A stretch of DNA of 5,297 nucleotides, from NCBI GenBank assembly GCA_023443025.1, contig JAEZWM010000093.1, positions 1 to 5,297 of the forward strand. Reading direction: 5' to 3'. Both the position numbers and the translations under genes were made by a program. The notes under the pieces were generated by a model, which ran no database searches, had not been told where the DNA came from, and saw only the letters and a program-made list of their open reading frames with translations. Shown piece after piece: positions 1 to 5,220 of this stretch. The stretch's first letter is position 1. Every line of letters begins with the position of its first letter. The DNA is from Bacillota bacterium (GTDB lineage Bacteria; Bacillota; Clostridia; Tissierellales; Peptoniphilaceae).

Positions 1-1338
1 TATGGACATAAATCCCATTTAATGCTCACTTGTTTTTTAGGTGCGGTAAAGTCGGGAAGGCCTTATTGTCCTATCGATATTAATACACCGGCTCATAGAG
101 TGAGTACAATTATAGATAAGATAAAACCTTCGGTAGTTATTGCACTGGAAGAGTTAGATATAGAAATTGATAAAAAAATAGATGCCGAGAAAATAAAAGA
201 GATAATCAAAACGGAGAAGCTAACTATTACTACAAAGGATTACGTAAAACCGGACGATCTTTATTATATAATCTACACATCCGGAAGCACAGGAAACCCG
301 AAAGGGGTTATGATTACATACAATAATCTTAACTGCTTTATTGACTGGGCTACGTCGCTTGTGGACATCGATGATGAAACGGTATTTTTAAACCAAGCAC
401 CTTACTCATTTGACTTATCAGTAATGGATCTCTACATGGGACTTGGGTCCGGTTCCAAGATTTATTCATTGGATAAAGAAGTTCAATCAGATTATAAAGA
501 GCTTTTAAAAGAACTCTCACTATCGAACGCAACGCACTGGGTTTCCACACCTTCATTTGCAGATGTTTGTTTAGCTGATAGGACTTTTAATGAAGAGCTT
601 ATGCCAAAGCTCAAGTATTTTCTTTTCTGCGGAGAGGTATTGACAGTTAAGACTTGTAAAAGATTAAAAAAAAGATTTCCTAATTCGAAGATTATAAATA
701 CTTACGGACCGACAGAGTCAACTGTTGCAATCACCTCGATTGAAATAACAGACGAAGTGTTAGAAAAGTATGACCCGCTTCCAATAGGCTTACCAAAACC
801 GGGTACAGAACTACTTATAGACAGTGAGAAACTCACGGATGAAGAGAATGTTAAAGGTGAATTTGTAATCCTTGGAAACACAGTAAGTAAAGGCTACTAT
901 GATGAAGCAGAACTTACAGCCGAAGTATTTAAAGAAGTTAACTATAAAGGTAAAACCGAGGTAGCATACTATACGGGAGACCTAGGATATATTTCAGAGG
1001 GACAGTACTTCTGTGCCGGTAGAAAAGACAATCAAATCAAGATGCATGGATACAGGATAGAACTTGGAGATATTGAGGCTCACCTATGCGGTATTGAAGA
1101 TATAACCCAATGTGCTGTAATTCCTCATTATGTATCAGGAAAAGTACAAAGACTTACTGCGTATGTAGTATATACCGGAGAAATTGAAGATGAGATGTCA
1201 AAAACACTGGAGATAAAAACCGAGCTTCAAAACTATCTACAGCCTTATATGATTCCTCAAAGATTTGTGTACATGGATTCCTTACCAATGAATACCAATG
1301 GTAAAGTAGACAGAAAAGCACTTATGGAGATAAAATAA
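1..1338 (+). CDS. dltA: D-alanine--[D-alanyl carrier protein] ligase DltA, 5'-truncated by window edge
   Basis: Adenylation enzyme that activates D-alanine with ATP and transfers it to the phosphopantetheine thiol of DltC in the cytoplasm. The frame is open from base 1 (YGHKSH...), so the ATG at 22 is internal. YGH with FLGAVKSG and PYCPID matches the region near residue 55 of full-length DltA (about 500 aa), so roughly 50-60 N-terminal residues lie upstream and 445 are visible. Visible-fragment motifs: P-loop YTSGSTGNPKG (92-102), NQAPYSFDLSVMDLY, FCGEVL with the cysteine typical of D-Ala-selective DltA, NTYGPTE (233-239), YYTGD (323-327), GRKDNQIKMHGYR hinge, and the C-terminal catalytic lysine in NTNGKVDRK (K435). 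Nothing essential is missing from the visible part. The stop overlaps the dltB start as TAATG. The operon promoter is outside the window. NRPS adenylation domains are related, but the order of motifs and the dltBCD neighbours settle the assignment. Confidence 0.97.
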   Translation, partial: YGHKSHLMLTCFLGAVKSGRPYCPIDINTPAHRVSTIIDKIKPSVVIALEELDIEIDKKIDAEKIKEIIKTEKLTITTKDYVKPDDLYYIIYTSGSTGNPKGVMITYNNLNCFIDWATSLVDIDDETVFLNQAPYSFDLSVMDLYMGLGSGSKIYSLDKEVQSDYKELLKELSLSNATHWVSTPSFADVCLADRTFNEELMPKLKYFLFCGEVLTVKTCKRLKKRFPNSKIINTYGPTESTVAITSIEITDEVLEKYDPLPIGLPKPGTELLIDSEKLTDEENVKGEFVILGNTVSKGYYDEAELTAEVFKEVNYKGKTEVAYYTGDLGYISEGQYFCAGRKDNQIKMHGYRIELGDIEAHLCGIEDITQCAVIPHYVSGKVQRLTAYVVYTGEIEDEMSKTLEIKTELQNYLQPYMIPQRFVYMDSLPMNTNGKVDRKALMEIK

Positions 1339-2507
1339 TGAATTACTTTGATGGATTTTATTTCTTTTCCGCACTCATTATAGTGCTTGTAGTATATGTT
1401 CTCAGTAAAATGAGGATGAGGTATAAAAAAGAATCTATTACAGCTATTTCTCTGGTTTTTATAGTCATTATATATTCAAAATCGCCTAGACAGTTGGTTT
1501 TTTTGATACTTTACTTAGTGCTGGAGTGGTTTAATATAAAGTACTATTTAAGAGCAAGGGCAGAGCACAAAAGGAGTAAACCGCACTATTATACCTCACT
1601 TGCCATAGCACTTGCACCGCTTGTGATAAACAAGCTAACAGAAGGAAATATCAATCTTTATGCATTTTTGGGACTCTCATATATTAGTTTTAAAACCATT
1701 GGAATCATCATTGAAATCTACGATGGCTTGATAAAAGAAGTAAATTTAAAAGATTATTTACCATTTATGATTTTCTTCCCAACGATGAGCTCAGGTCCAA
1801 TTGATAGATATAGAAGATTCTCTGATGACATAAACACCGATCTGGAAAAAACTGAATACTATAATTTGGTTGGAACAGGGGTGTTTAGACTAGTTCTGGG
1901 CTATGCATATAAATTTGTAATCTCAATGATCCTTTATAAATTACTACTTAAAGCAAACGAGTTTACATTTGTTGAACTAGCTGCCTACATGTATATTTAT
2001 GGTTTTTATCTGTTTTTTGACTTTGCAGGTTACAGTTTGATGGCTGTAGGTGCTGCAAATGTTCTAGGTATAAAAACACCTATGAACTTCAACTTTCCAT
2101 TTATAAGCCTTAACATAAAAGACTTTTGGAATAGATGGCATATGTCTCTATCGTACTGGTTTAGAGACTTTGTGTTTTCAAGGATTGTAAAGAATATATT
2201 AAAGAAAAAAATCTTTAAAAATATGAGCCAAATAGCATTTGTATCGTATGTGATAAATATGTTTATTATGGGAGCATGGCATGGACTTAGTAAAAGCTAC
2301 CTTCTTTATGGACTCTACCATGGTCTGCTGCTTGCCATAAATGAAGTATATGAGCAGAAATCAACTTTCTATAAAAAATATAGAGATACAAAAGGATATA
2401 AGCTTGTATCGTGGTTTATAACATTTCAGCTGGTGATGTTTGGATTCTTTATCTTTTCAGGAAGATTCGCAGCTACTGTAAACCACATTATTCAAAACTG
2501 GAGGTAA
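1338..2507 (+). CDS. dltB: Teichoic acid D-alanylation MBOAT membrane protein DltB
   Basis: Polytopic MBOAT acyltransferase (389 aa) that accepts D-alanine from DltC on the cytoplasmic side and passes it outward for teichoic acid modification. The protein is mostly hydrophobic segments, beginning around residues 5-22 and ending with WFITFQLVMFGFFIF near the C-terminus. Family signatures visible: FPTMSSGPIDRYRRF (147-161), FWNRWHMSLSYWFRD with H268, and FIMGAWHGL with the expected catalytic His H315. The 47-residue spacing H268-H315 equals that of H289-H336 in the structurally studied Streptococcus thermophilus DltB. A further His lies in YGLYHG (H328). The start is the ATG of a TAATG overlap with dltA, with GGAGAT at 1326-1331 placed 6 nt upstream, which suggests translational coupling. 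Length is typical of the family (about 390-415 aa) and no disruption is seen. Confidence 0.97.
   Translation: MNYFDGFYFFSALIIVLVVYVLSKMRMRYKKESITAISLVFIVIIYSKSPRQLVFLILYLVLEWFNIKYYLRARAEHKRSKPHYYTSLAIALAPLVINKLTEGNINLYAFLGLSYISFKTIGIIIEIYDGLIKEVNLKDYLPFMIFFPTMSSGPIDRYRRFSDDINTDLEKTEYYNLVGTGVFRLVLGYAYKFVISMILYKLLLKANEFTFVELAAYMYIYGFYLFFDFAGYSLMAVGAANVLGIKTPMNFNFPFISLNIKDFWNRWHMSLSYWFRDFVFSRIVKNILKKKIFKNMSQIAFVSYVINMFIMGAWHGLSKSYLLYGLYHGLLLAINEVYEQKSTFYKKYRDTKGYKLVSWFITFQLVMFGFFIFSGRFAATVNHIIQNWR
2500..2504 (+). promoter_or_regulatory. Ribosome binding site of dltC
   Basis: GGAGG lies 7 nt before the dltC ATG at 2512 and overlaps the last codons of dltB. It is among the best Shine-Dalgarno matches in the operon, which fits a carrier protein needed in larger amounts than its membrane partners. 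That last point is inference. Confidence 0.75.
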
Positions 2508-2511
2508 AATT

Positions 2512-2745
2512 ATGGATGAAAAAATTATGGAGATGATTATAGATGTCACAGGTGAAGATTCACTAGCTGATAATCCCGACACAAATCTTTTCGATACAGG
2601 ACTACTCGATTCACTTGGAGTTGTAAATCTAATAGTCGACCTGGAAGAAGAATATGATATCATAATCTCTCCTAGTGAACTGGAAAGAGAAGAATTCGAC
2701 ACACCAAAGAAAATCATAGAGGTCGTAAAAAGCAAGGTGGAATAA
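2512..2745 (+). CDS. dltC: D-alanyl carrier protein DltC
   Basis: Small acidic acyl-carrier-type protein of 77 aa, the usual DltC length. It carries D-alanine as a thioester on 4'-phosphopantetheine from DltA to the membrane protein DltB. The attachment serine is S34 in FDTGLLDSLGVVNL, the hallmark LLDSLG motif of DltC. A helical acidic stretch, IVDLEEEYDI, follows, as in other carriers of this fold. The ATG at 2512 has a strong ribosome binding site and comes 4 nt after the dltB stop. Its TAA overlaps the dltD ATG (TAATG at 2743-2747). A phosphopantetheinyl transferase must be encoded elsewhere. A fatty-acid ACP is excluded by the LLDSLG context and the dlt neighbours. Confidence 0.96.
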   Translation: MDEKIMEMIIDVTGEDSLADNPDTNLFDTGLLDSLGVVNLIVDLEEEYDIIISPSELEREEFDTPKKIIEVVKSKVE

Positions 2746-3896
2746 TGAATAAAATAAAAGGTTTTTTTATTGCACTCATACTCTTGGTTTTAACTATAAT
2801 TATTGGAGTAAAAGTTGTAGATAAAAAAATAGATGGCATACCCATCGTAATTATGAGAAACTACAGCAGTGATTTAAAATATGCATCACCGGATAGATTA
2901 ATCTCTTGCATGGATTCAGGGACAATCCCTGTATTCGGATCATCAGAATTAAATTCAGACTCTGACAAGCCGTACTACCTTTTTAATATGCATAAAAAAA
3001 ATGAATTCAACCTTCTTAAAACAGGTGAAGGAGGATATCAATCCATTGTACATGCAGGAATAATCGGGTCTATTGGCGATAAAATAGAAAGTAAAAAAGC
3101 AGCTTTTTTAATCTCACCACAGTGGTTTACAAAAGAAGGAATAGATCCTGCAGCACTTGTAGGAAAGTTAAGCCTTAGTCATATTCATGGACTACTTAAT
3201 AATGACAAGATAAAAGATGAAACGAAACATGAATTTATTAATCGTCTTTTAGACCTCACGTCTTCCATCAAATCCCTAAATGAAGACATAAAAAGCCTTT
3301 CTGATTCATATTTTAAAAACAAAAATACGACTATTGCAGATTATGTAAAGCTTTGGAGAGAAAAGACAAGCAGAAAACTAAAACTTGCGTATGCTTTCTC
3401 AAAGATCGATATTTCAGAAGTAGAAGTACCGAAGCCCGAACCGATACCATTTGAGACAAGAAGTAGAGAAGCTGATCAAAGAGCAACAGAAGCATCAAAC
3501 AACAACGAACTGGGCATAGAAAACCAGTACTACAACCAGTATATAAAGAATGATTTAGAAAAATACAAAAACTCTAACCAGTTAATAATAGACGAAAACT
3601 CACCTGAGTTTGAAGATTTAAAACTATTCTTTAAAATAGCAAGTGAACTTGGAATAGACGTACAGGCATATTCAGTACCTTTTCATGGCCCGTGGATGGA
3701 CTATACAGGAACTTTAAAAGAATCAAGAGAAGCATACTATGAGAAAATTAGAAAGCTTACAAGCGAAGCCGGGGTAGAACTGGTAGACTTATCAGCACAC
3801 GAATACAACATGCACTTCTTAAAAGATGTTATGCATATGGGAGAAAAAGGATGGGTGATAATAGATGAAGAACTCACAAAATTTAGAAACAAATAA
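2745..3896 (+). CDS. dltD: Teichoic acid D-alanyltransferase DltD
   Basis: Membrane-anchored extracytoplasmic SGNH-like protein (383 aa) that completes transfer of D-alanine to lipoteichoic acid. The N-terminus has one uncleaved-looking transmembrane anchor (about residues 7-24, FFIALILLVLTIIIGVKVV). The nucleophile block is VFGSSEL (S66/S67), and the C-terminal Asp/His pair is D361 and H364 in LKDVMHMGEKGWV, the DxxH spacing expected of DltD. The middle contains the usual ELGIENQYYNQYI-type segment and YSVPFHGPWMDY. The start is the ATG overlapping the dltC stop, with AAGGTGG at 2734-2740 just upstream. The 3' end is overlapped for 32 nt by dltX in another frame, so the last DltD codons also carry the dltX ribosome binding site and start. 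Length is close to that of characterised DltD proteins (about 390-420 aa) and the triad is complete, so it is probably functional. Confidence 0.95.
   Translation: MNKIKGFFIALILLVLTIIIGVKVVDKKIDGIPIVIMRNYSSDLKYASPDRLISCMDSGTIPVFGSSELNSDSDKPYYLFNMHKKNEFNLLKTGEGGYQSIVHAGIIGSIGDKIESKKAAFLISPQWFTKEGIDPAALVGKLSLSHIHGLLNNDKIKDETKHEFINRLLDLTSSIKSLNEDIKSLSDSYFKNKNTTIADYVKLWREKTSRKLKLAYAFSKIDISEVEVPKPEPIPFETRSREADQRATEASNNNELGIENQYYNQYIKNDLEKYKNSNQLIIDENSPEFEDLKLFFKIASELGIDVQAYSVPFHGPWMDYTGTLKESREAYYEKIRKLTSEAGVELVDLSAHEYNMHFLKDVMHMGEKGWVIIDEELTKFRNK
3854..3859 (+). promoter_or_regulatory. Ribosome binding site of dltX, inside dltD
   Basis: GGTGAT, complementary to part of the 16S rRNA 3' end, is 5 nt before the ATG at 3865. 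A second purine run (AAAAAGGA, 3844-3851) is further upstream. The in-frame codon directly before the ATG is TAG (3862-3864), so no earlier start is possible and this ATG is the start. Confidence 0.6.
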
Positions 3897-4011
3897 AAGT
3901 GAAGTTGCAAAATACACGATAATCTTCTATATTTTACTATTATCGATTTTCCTATACTGGGTCCTATCCACAAATTCCGATGCCCCTACATTTATCTATA
4001 ATAATTTCTAA
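3865..4011 (+). CDS. dltX: DltX, small membrane protein of teichoic acid D-alanylation (48 aa)
   Basis: This 48-residue gene was found by reading past the dltD start of overlap. The protein has a short polar N-terminus (MKNSQNLETNKSEVAK), one transmembrane helix (about residues 17-35, YTIIFYILLLSIFLYWVL), a short outward loop, and ends exactly in FIYNNF. The known DltX family is about 45-55 aa with one helix and a C-terminal FIYNEF-like motif. The tyrosine of that motif is reported to receive D-alanine from DltC through DltB before DltD moves it to lipoteichoic acid. Here that residue is Y45. The start overlaps dltD by 32 nt in a +1 frame, with GGTGAT 5 nt upstream and a stop codon immediately before the ATG. 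The terminator follows 4 nt after the stop. Position after dltD is unusual: dltX is normally upstream of dltA. Whether another copy exists upstream cannot be seen. Identification rests on terminal motif, topology, size and context together. Confidence 0.9.
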   Translation: MKNSQNLETNKSEVAKYTIIFYILLLSIFLYWVLSTNSDAPTFIYNNF

Positions 4012-4015
4012 ACTT

Positions 4016-4041
4016 ACCCCGAATTTAATCGGGGTTTTTTG
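4016..4041 (+). terminator. Intrinsic terminator of the dlt operon
   Basis: A perfect 7-bp stem, ACCCCGA (4016-4022) with TCGGGGT (4029-4035), has a 6-nt loop and is followed by an unbroken T run to 4040. It starts 4 nt after the dltX stop, so dltX is the last cistron of the operon. The opposite strand has no comparable T run. Confidence 0.93.
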
Positions 4042-4066
4042 TATAATAAATTTAAACACGAAGTTG

Positions 4067-4082
4067 CAAAGAAGTGACTTTG
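4067..4082. other. Small hairpin at the left edge of repeat copy 1
   Basis: CAAAG (4067-4071) pairs with CTTTG (4078-4082) around a 6-nt loop. There is no T run after it. The GAAGTTGCAAA just upstream (4060-4070) also occurs inside dltX (3901-3911). I see no function. Confidence 0.35.
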
Positions 4083-4134
4083 CCCCGGATATTATATAAT
4101 AAACGACCAAGCAGATAGAAATCAAAGATTTCTC

Positions 4135-4176
4135 TCCTACTGTCTAATGTCTAACCTCTAATTTCTCACGTCTAAA
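4135..4176. repeat. Degenerate 7-bp tandem tract, copy 1
   Basis: Six consecutive heptads can be read, approximating NTCTAAY: for example GTCTAAT (4142), GTCTAAC (4149), CTCTAAT (4156), TTCTCAC (4163), GTCTAAA (4170). The last unit runs into the first ATTAAACCA box. The same series in the same order occurs in repeat copy 2. Confidence 0.7.
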
Positions 4177-4256
4177 TTAAACCATGCACATTCTATCAAT
4201 TTAAAACTATATAAAATTACCTAAATTGATTTATTAAACCAAGCCACAGCCGTAAC

Positions 4257-4274
4257 GGAAGTGCCCTCACTTCC
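4257..4274. other. Conserved hairpin GGAAGTG/CACTTCC, copy 1
   Basis: A perfect 7-bp inverted repeat encloses the loop CCCT (4264-4267). It is preceded by the small CCGTAACGG inverted element (4250-4258 region). It is identical in copy 2, so this is the most strictly kept part of the repeat. There is no T run, so it is not a terminator. Confidence 0.7.
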
Positions 4275-4421
4275 AATTGCATTAGCTACAAATTAAACTA
4301 TGACAGATGGATTAAAACTAGCCTAATTTATATTTAAAAGCTAGGTTTATCTTTATTCGCGGGTAGAAACAAAAGAAAGGGCTCCGAACAAGTTGCAATT
4401 TCTCTTCCGTTCACTTATTGG

Positions 4422-4514
4422 GTAAAATCGTATTTCGGCTCCTACGGTGATTTATATACCGCTGCGCTACAAAAAATAAATCAAAACCCTACGGATCCTA
4501 CAATATGATTTTAC
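4422..4514. repeat. Nested inverted repeat, ~93 nt
   Basis: The outer arms GTAAAATCGTATT (4422-4434) and AATATGATTTTAC (4502-4514) are complementary at 12 of 13 positions. Inner arms GATTTAT (4449-4455) and ATAAATC (4476-4482) are perfect complements. The apical loop carries the GC-rich CCGCTGCGCTAC. CCTACGG occurs on both sides (4441-4447 and near 4488-4494) as a direct, not inverted, repeat. The layout suits a folded RNA or a palindromic dispersed element, and no terminator T run follows on either strand. Confidence 0.6.
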
Positions 4515-4551
4515 ACCAACCGTTCAAAGTCAGATAAATTTCAACATGTTC

Positions 4552-4595
4552 TCCACTGGAAAAAAATACTTATTTTTTACTTCTGGAACGGTGGA
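4552..4595. other. Imperfect hairpin with A/T-rich apical stem
   Basis: TCCAC (4552-4556) pairs with GTGGA (4591-4595), and AAAAAAT (4561-4567) pairs with ATTTTTT (4572-4578) around a 4-nt loop. The middle part is asymmetric. The apical stem is only A-T pairs and no T run follows the closing GTGGA, so I do not call it a terminator. Confidence 0.4.
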
Positions 4596-4663
4596 AGCAA
4601 GAAAAGATTTTGCTTCGGATGTATATAAAATACGTTCGAGCAATAAGAAATCGAAGATTTCTT

Positions 4664-4705
4664 TCCTAATGTCTTACGTCTAACCTCTGATTTCTCACGT
4701 CTAAA
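4664..4705. repeat. Degenerate 7-bp tandem tract, copy 2
   Basis: Six heptads in register: TCCTAAT (4664), GTCTTAC (4671), GTCTAAC (4678), CTCTGAT (4685), TTCTCAC (4692), GTCTAAA (4699). Unit order matches copy 1, so the tract was duplicated as part of the whole element and did not expand independently. Confidence 0.7.
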
Positions 4706-4786
4706 TTAAACCACGCACATTCTATTGAATTAAAGCATATCCTAAATTACCTAAATTGATTTATTAAACCATGCCACAGCCGTAGC

Positions 4787-4804
4787 GGAAGTGCCCTCAC
4801 TTCC
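4787..4804. other. Conserved hairpin GGAAGTG/CACTTCC, copy 2
   Basis: Perfect 7-bp stem with loop CCCT (4794-4797), identical to the hairpin at 4257-4274 and lying in the same place within the repeat. Confidence 0.7.
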
Positions 4805-4847
4805 AATTACATTTGATTTAAATTAAACTACGGCAAATGAATAAACC

Positions 4848-5134
4848 CAGCACTGTCCAATCAAAAAACAGCAGTAGTTTACGAATCGGAGCTTCAGGCT
4901 CCTCTCATAAACCGGGAGGATCAGAGTTCTCCCCACAATTTGTAACAAAACCTGGAAGTTGAAGATATACTACGATTAACCACTACACACGCTCAACCCC
5001 CAAAAATAGTATCTTTTGTATGCCTGACCCGTTTTTGGCGTTTTGCGTTGTAAATGCAACGTGATTTGGAGGGCAGAGGTGAAAGGTGATTGGGATTGAG
5101 AAAATTTTTTAAGATTGTAAAGGGTTATATCATT
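4848..5134. other. Noncoding, more GC-rich hairpin-bearing block
   Basis: No gene is supported. Bases 4861-5060 are about 42% G+C by hand count, higher than the repeat copies on the left. Inverted repeats present: GGAGC/GCTCC (4888-4892, 4898-4902), GGGAG/CTCCC (4914-4918, 4929-4933), CCAAAAA/TTTTTGG (5000-5006, 5032-5038) and CGTTG/CAACG (5046-5050, 5057-5061). A purine-rich part follows with AGGTGA twice in 7-bp register (5077-5082, 5084-5089). The longest ATG frame I noted is 41 codons (4837-4962) without a ribosome binding site. The block may be an untranslated structured RNA or a remnant of a mobile element, and I do not recognise it. Confidence 0.5.
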
Positions 5135-5153
5135 CTCTAATTTCTCACTTCCC
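5092..5153. repeat. Inverted heptad-type sequences upstream of the last gene's promoter
   Basis: GGGATTGAGAAAAT (from 5092) is close to the reverse complement of AATTTCTCACTTCCC (5139-5153), which reads GGGAAGTGAGAAATT. The right arm contains CTCTAAT and TTCTCAC (5135-5148), the same units as in the heptad tracts of both direct repeats. The right arm ends just before the predicted -35 box at 5155. Confidence 0.5.
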
Positions 5154-5154
5154 G

Positions 5155-5183
5155 TTGTTATTACCTATTTAATGCTATATAAT
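5155..5183 (+). promoter_or_regulatory. Predicted sigma-A promoter of the aminoglycoside adenylyltransferase-like gene
   Basis: -35 TTGTTA (5155-5160) and a consensus -10 TATAAT (5178-5183) are separated by exactly 17 bp. Transcription would start near 5190, giving a leader of about 30 nt. The -10 box is perfect and the -35 matches TTGACA at 4 of 6 positions. Confidence 0.7.
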
Positions 5184-5209
5184 TATAGTAGGGAATTATC
5201 ATTATCATT

Positions 5210-5215
5210 GGGGGA
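5210..5215 (+). promoter_or_regulatory. Ribosome binding site of the last gene
   Basis: GGGGGA is 5 nt before the ATG at 5221. It supports this ATG as the start, rather than the internal ATG at codon 8. Confidence 0.65.
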
Positions 5216-5220
5216 ATAAT

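Larger units (their letters stand above)
4076..4317. repeat. Direct repeat copy 1 (~242 nt, noncoding)
   Basis: This segment is repeated 530 nt downstream at 4606-4847, with the same offset at both ends and at most small compensating indels. The longest exact matches are 28 nt (4214-4241) and 23 nt (4256-4278), and the rest is diverged by scattered substitutions. In order it holds an inverted repeat AGAAATC/GATTTCT (4117-4123, 4127-4133), a six-unit degenerate 7-bp tract (4135-4176), two ATTAAACCA boxes (4176-4184, 4233-4241), the hairpin GGAAGTG-CCCT-CACTTCC (4257-4274) and a third box ATTAAACTA (4292-4300). No coding frame of useful length crosses it on either strand. Conserved hairpins with drifted flanks suggest an old dispersed intergenic repeat family, but two copies alone cannot prove that. 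Confidence 0.85.
4318..4605. other. Noncoding spacer between the repeat copies, rich in inverted repeats
   Basis: No gene is supported on either strand. The spacer holds a CTAGC/GCTAG pair near 4318-4344, a nested inverted repeat at 4422-4514 and an A/T-stem hairpin at 4552-4595. CCGTTCA occurs twice, before and after the nested structure (about 4407 and 4520). A short segment around 4435-4470 (GGCTCCTACGG, CCGCTGCGCTAC) is visibly more GC-rich than its flanks. It could be a second type of intergenic element lying between the two direct repeats. Confidence 0.6.
4606..4847. repeat. Direct repeat copy 2 (~242 nt, noncoding)
   Basis: Second copy of the element at 4076-4317, in the same orientation. 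The parts follow in the same order: inverted repeat AAGAAATC/GATTTCTT (4645-4652, 4656-4663), heptad tract (4664-4705), boxes ATTAAACCA (4705-4713, 4763-4771), hairpin GGAAGTG-CCCT-CACTTCC (4787-4804), box ATTAAACTA (4822-4830). The first hairpin is one base pair longer than in copy 1, so pairing is kept although surrounding bases differ. Sequence similarity fades after about 4847, where a more GC-rich block begins. Confidence 0.85.

Noticed and set aside
22..24. ATG as the start of dltA
   Set aside because: The frame is open to base 1 and encodes conserved DltA residues (YGH) before it. Starting here would remove part of the N-terminal domain.
350..556. Open frame on the minus strand inside dltA
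   Set aside because: It lies opposite a well-conserved part of dltA that encodes the NQAPYSFDLSVMDLY region, and I recognise no motif in its product.
2457..2735. 92-codon minus-strand frame opposite dltC
   Set aside because: The product is serine-rich low-complexity sequence, as expected from antisense to an acidic carrier protein.
3737..3973. 78-codon minus-strand frame across the dltD/dltX junction
   Set aside because: It is antisense to the conserved DltD catalytic Asp/His block and to DltX, both of which explain the sequence better.
4040..4100. TATAAT-like promoter boxes at 4042-4047 and 4095-4100
   Set aside because: No acceptable -35 box at the right distance, no downstream gene, and TATAAT is expected often in such AT-rich sequence.
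4135..4705. CRISPR array
   Set aside because: There are only two long copies 530 nt apart, and the 7-bp tandem units have no spacers, so it does not have the layout of an array.
4837..4962. 41-codon plus-strand frame beginning MNKPSTVQ
   Set aside because: It has no ribosome binding site, it straddles the end of repeat copy 2, and it has no recognisable domain. I treat it as chance.
5000..5061. Intrinsic terminator for a minus- or plus-strand transcript
   Set aside because: The CCAAAAA/TTTTTGG arms enclose a 25-nt loop with no T run after the stem, and CGTTG/CAACG also lacks one.
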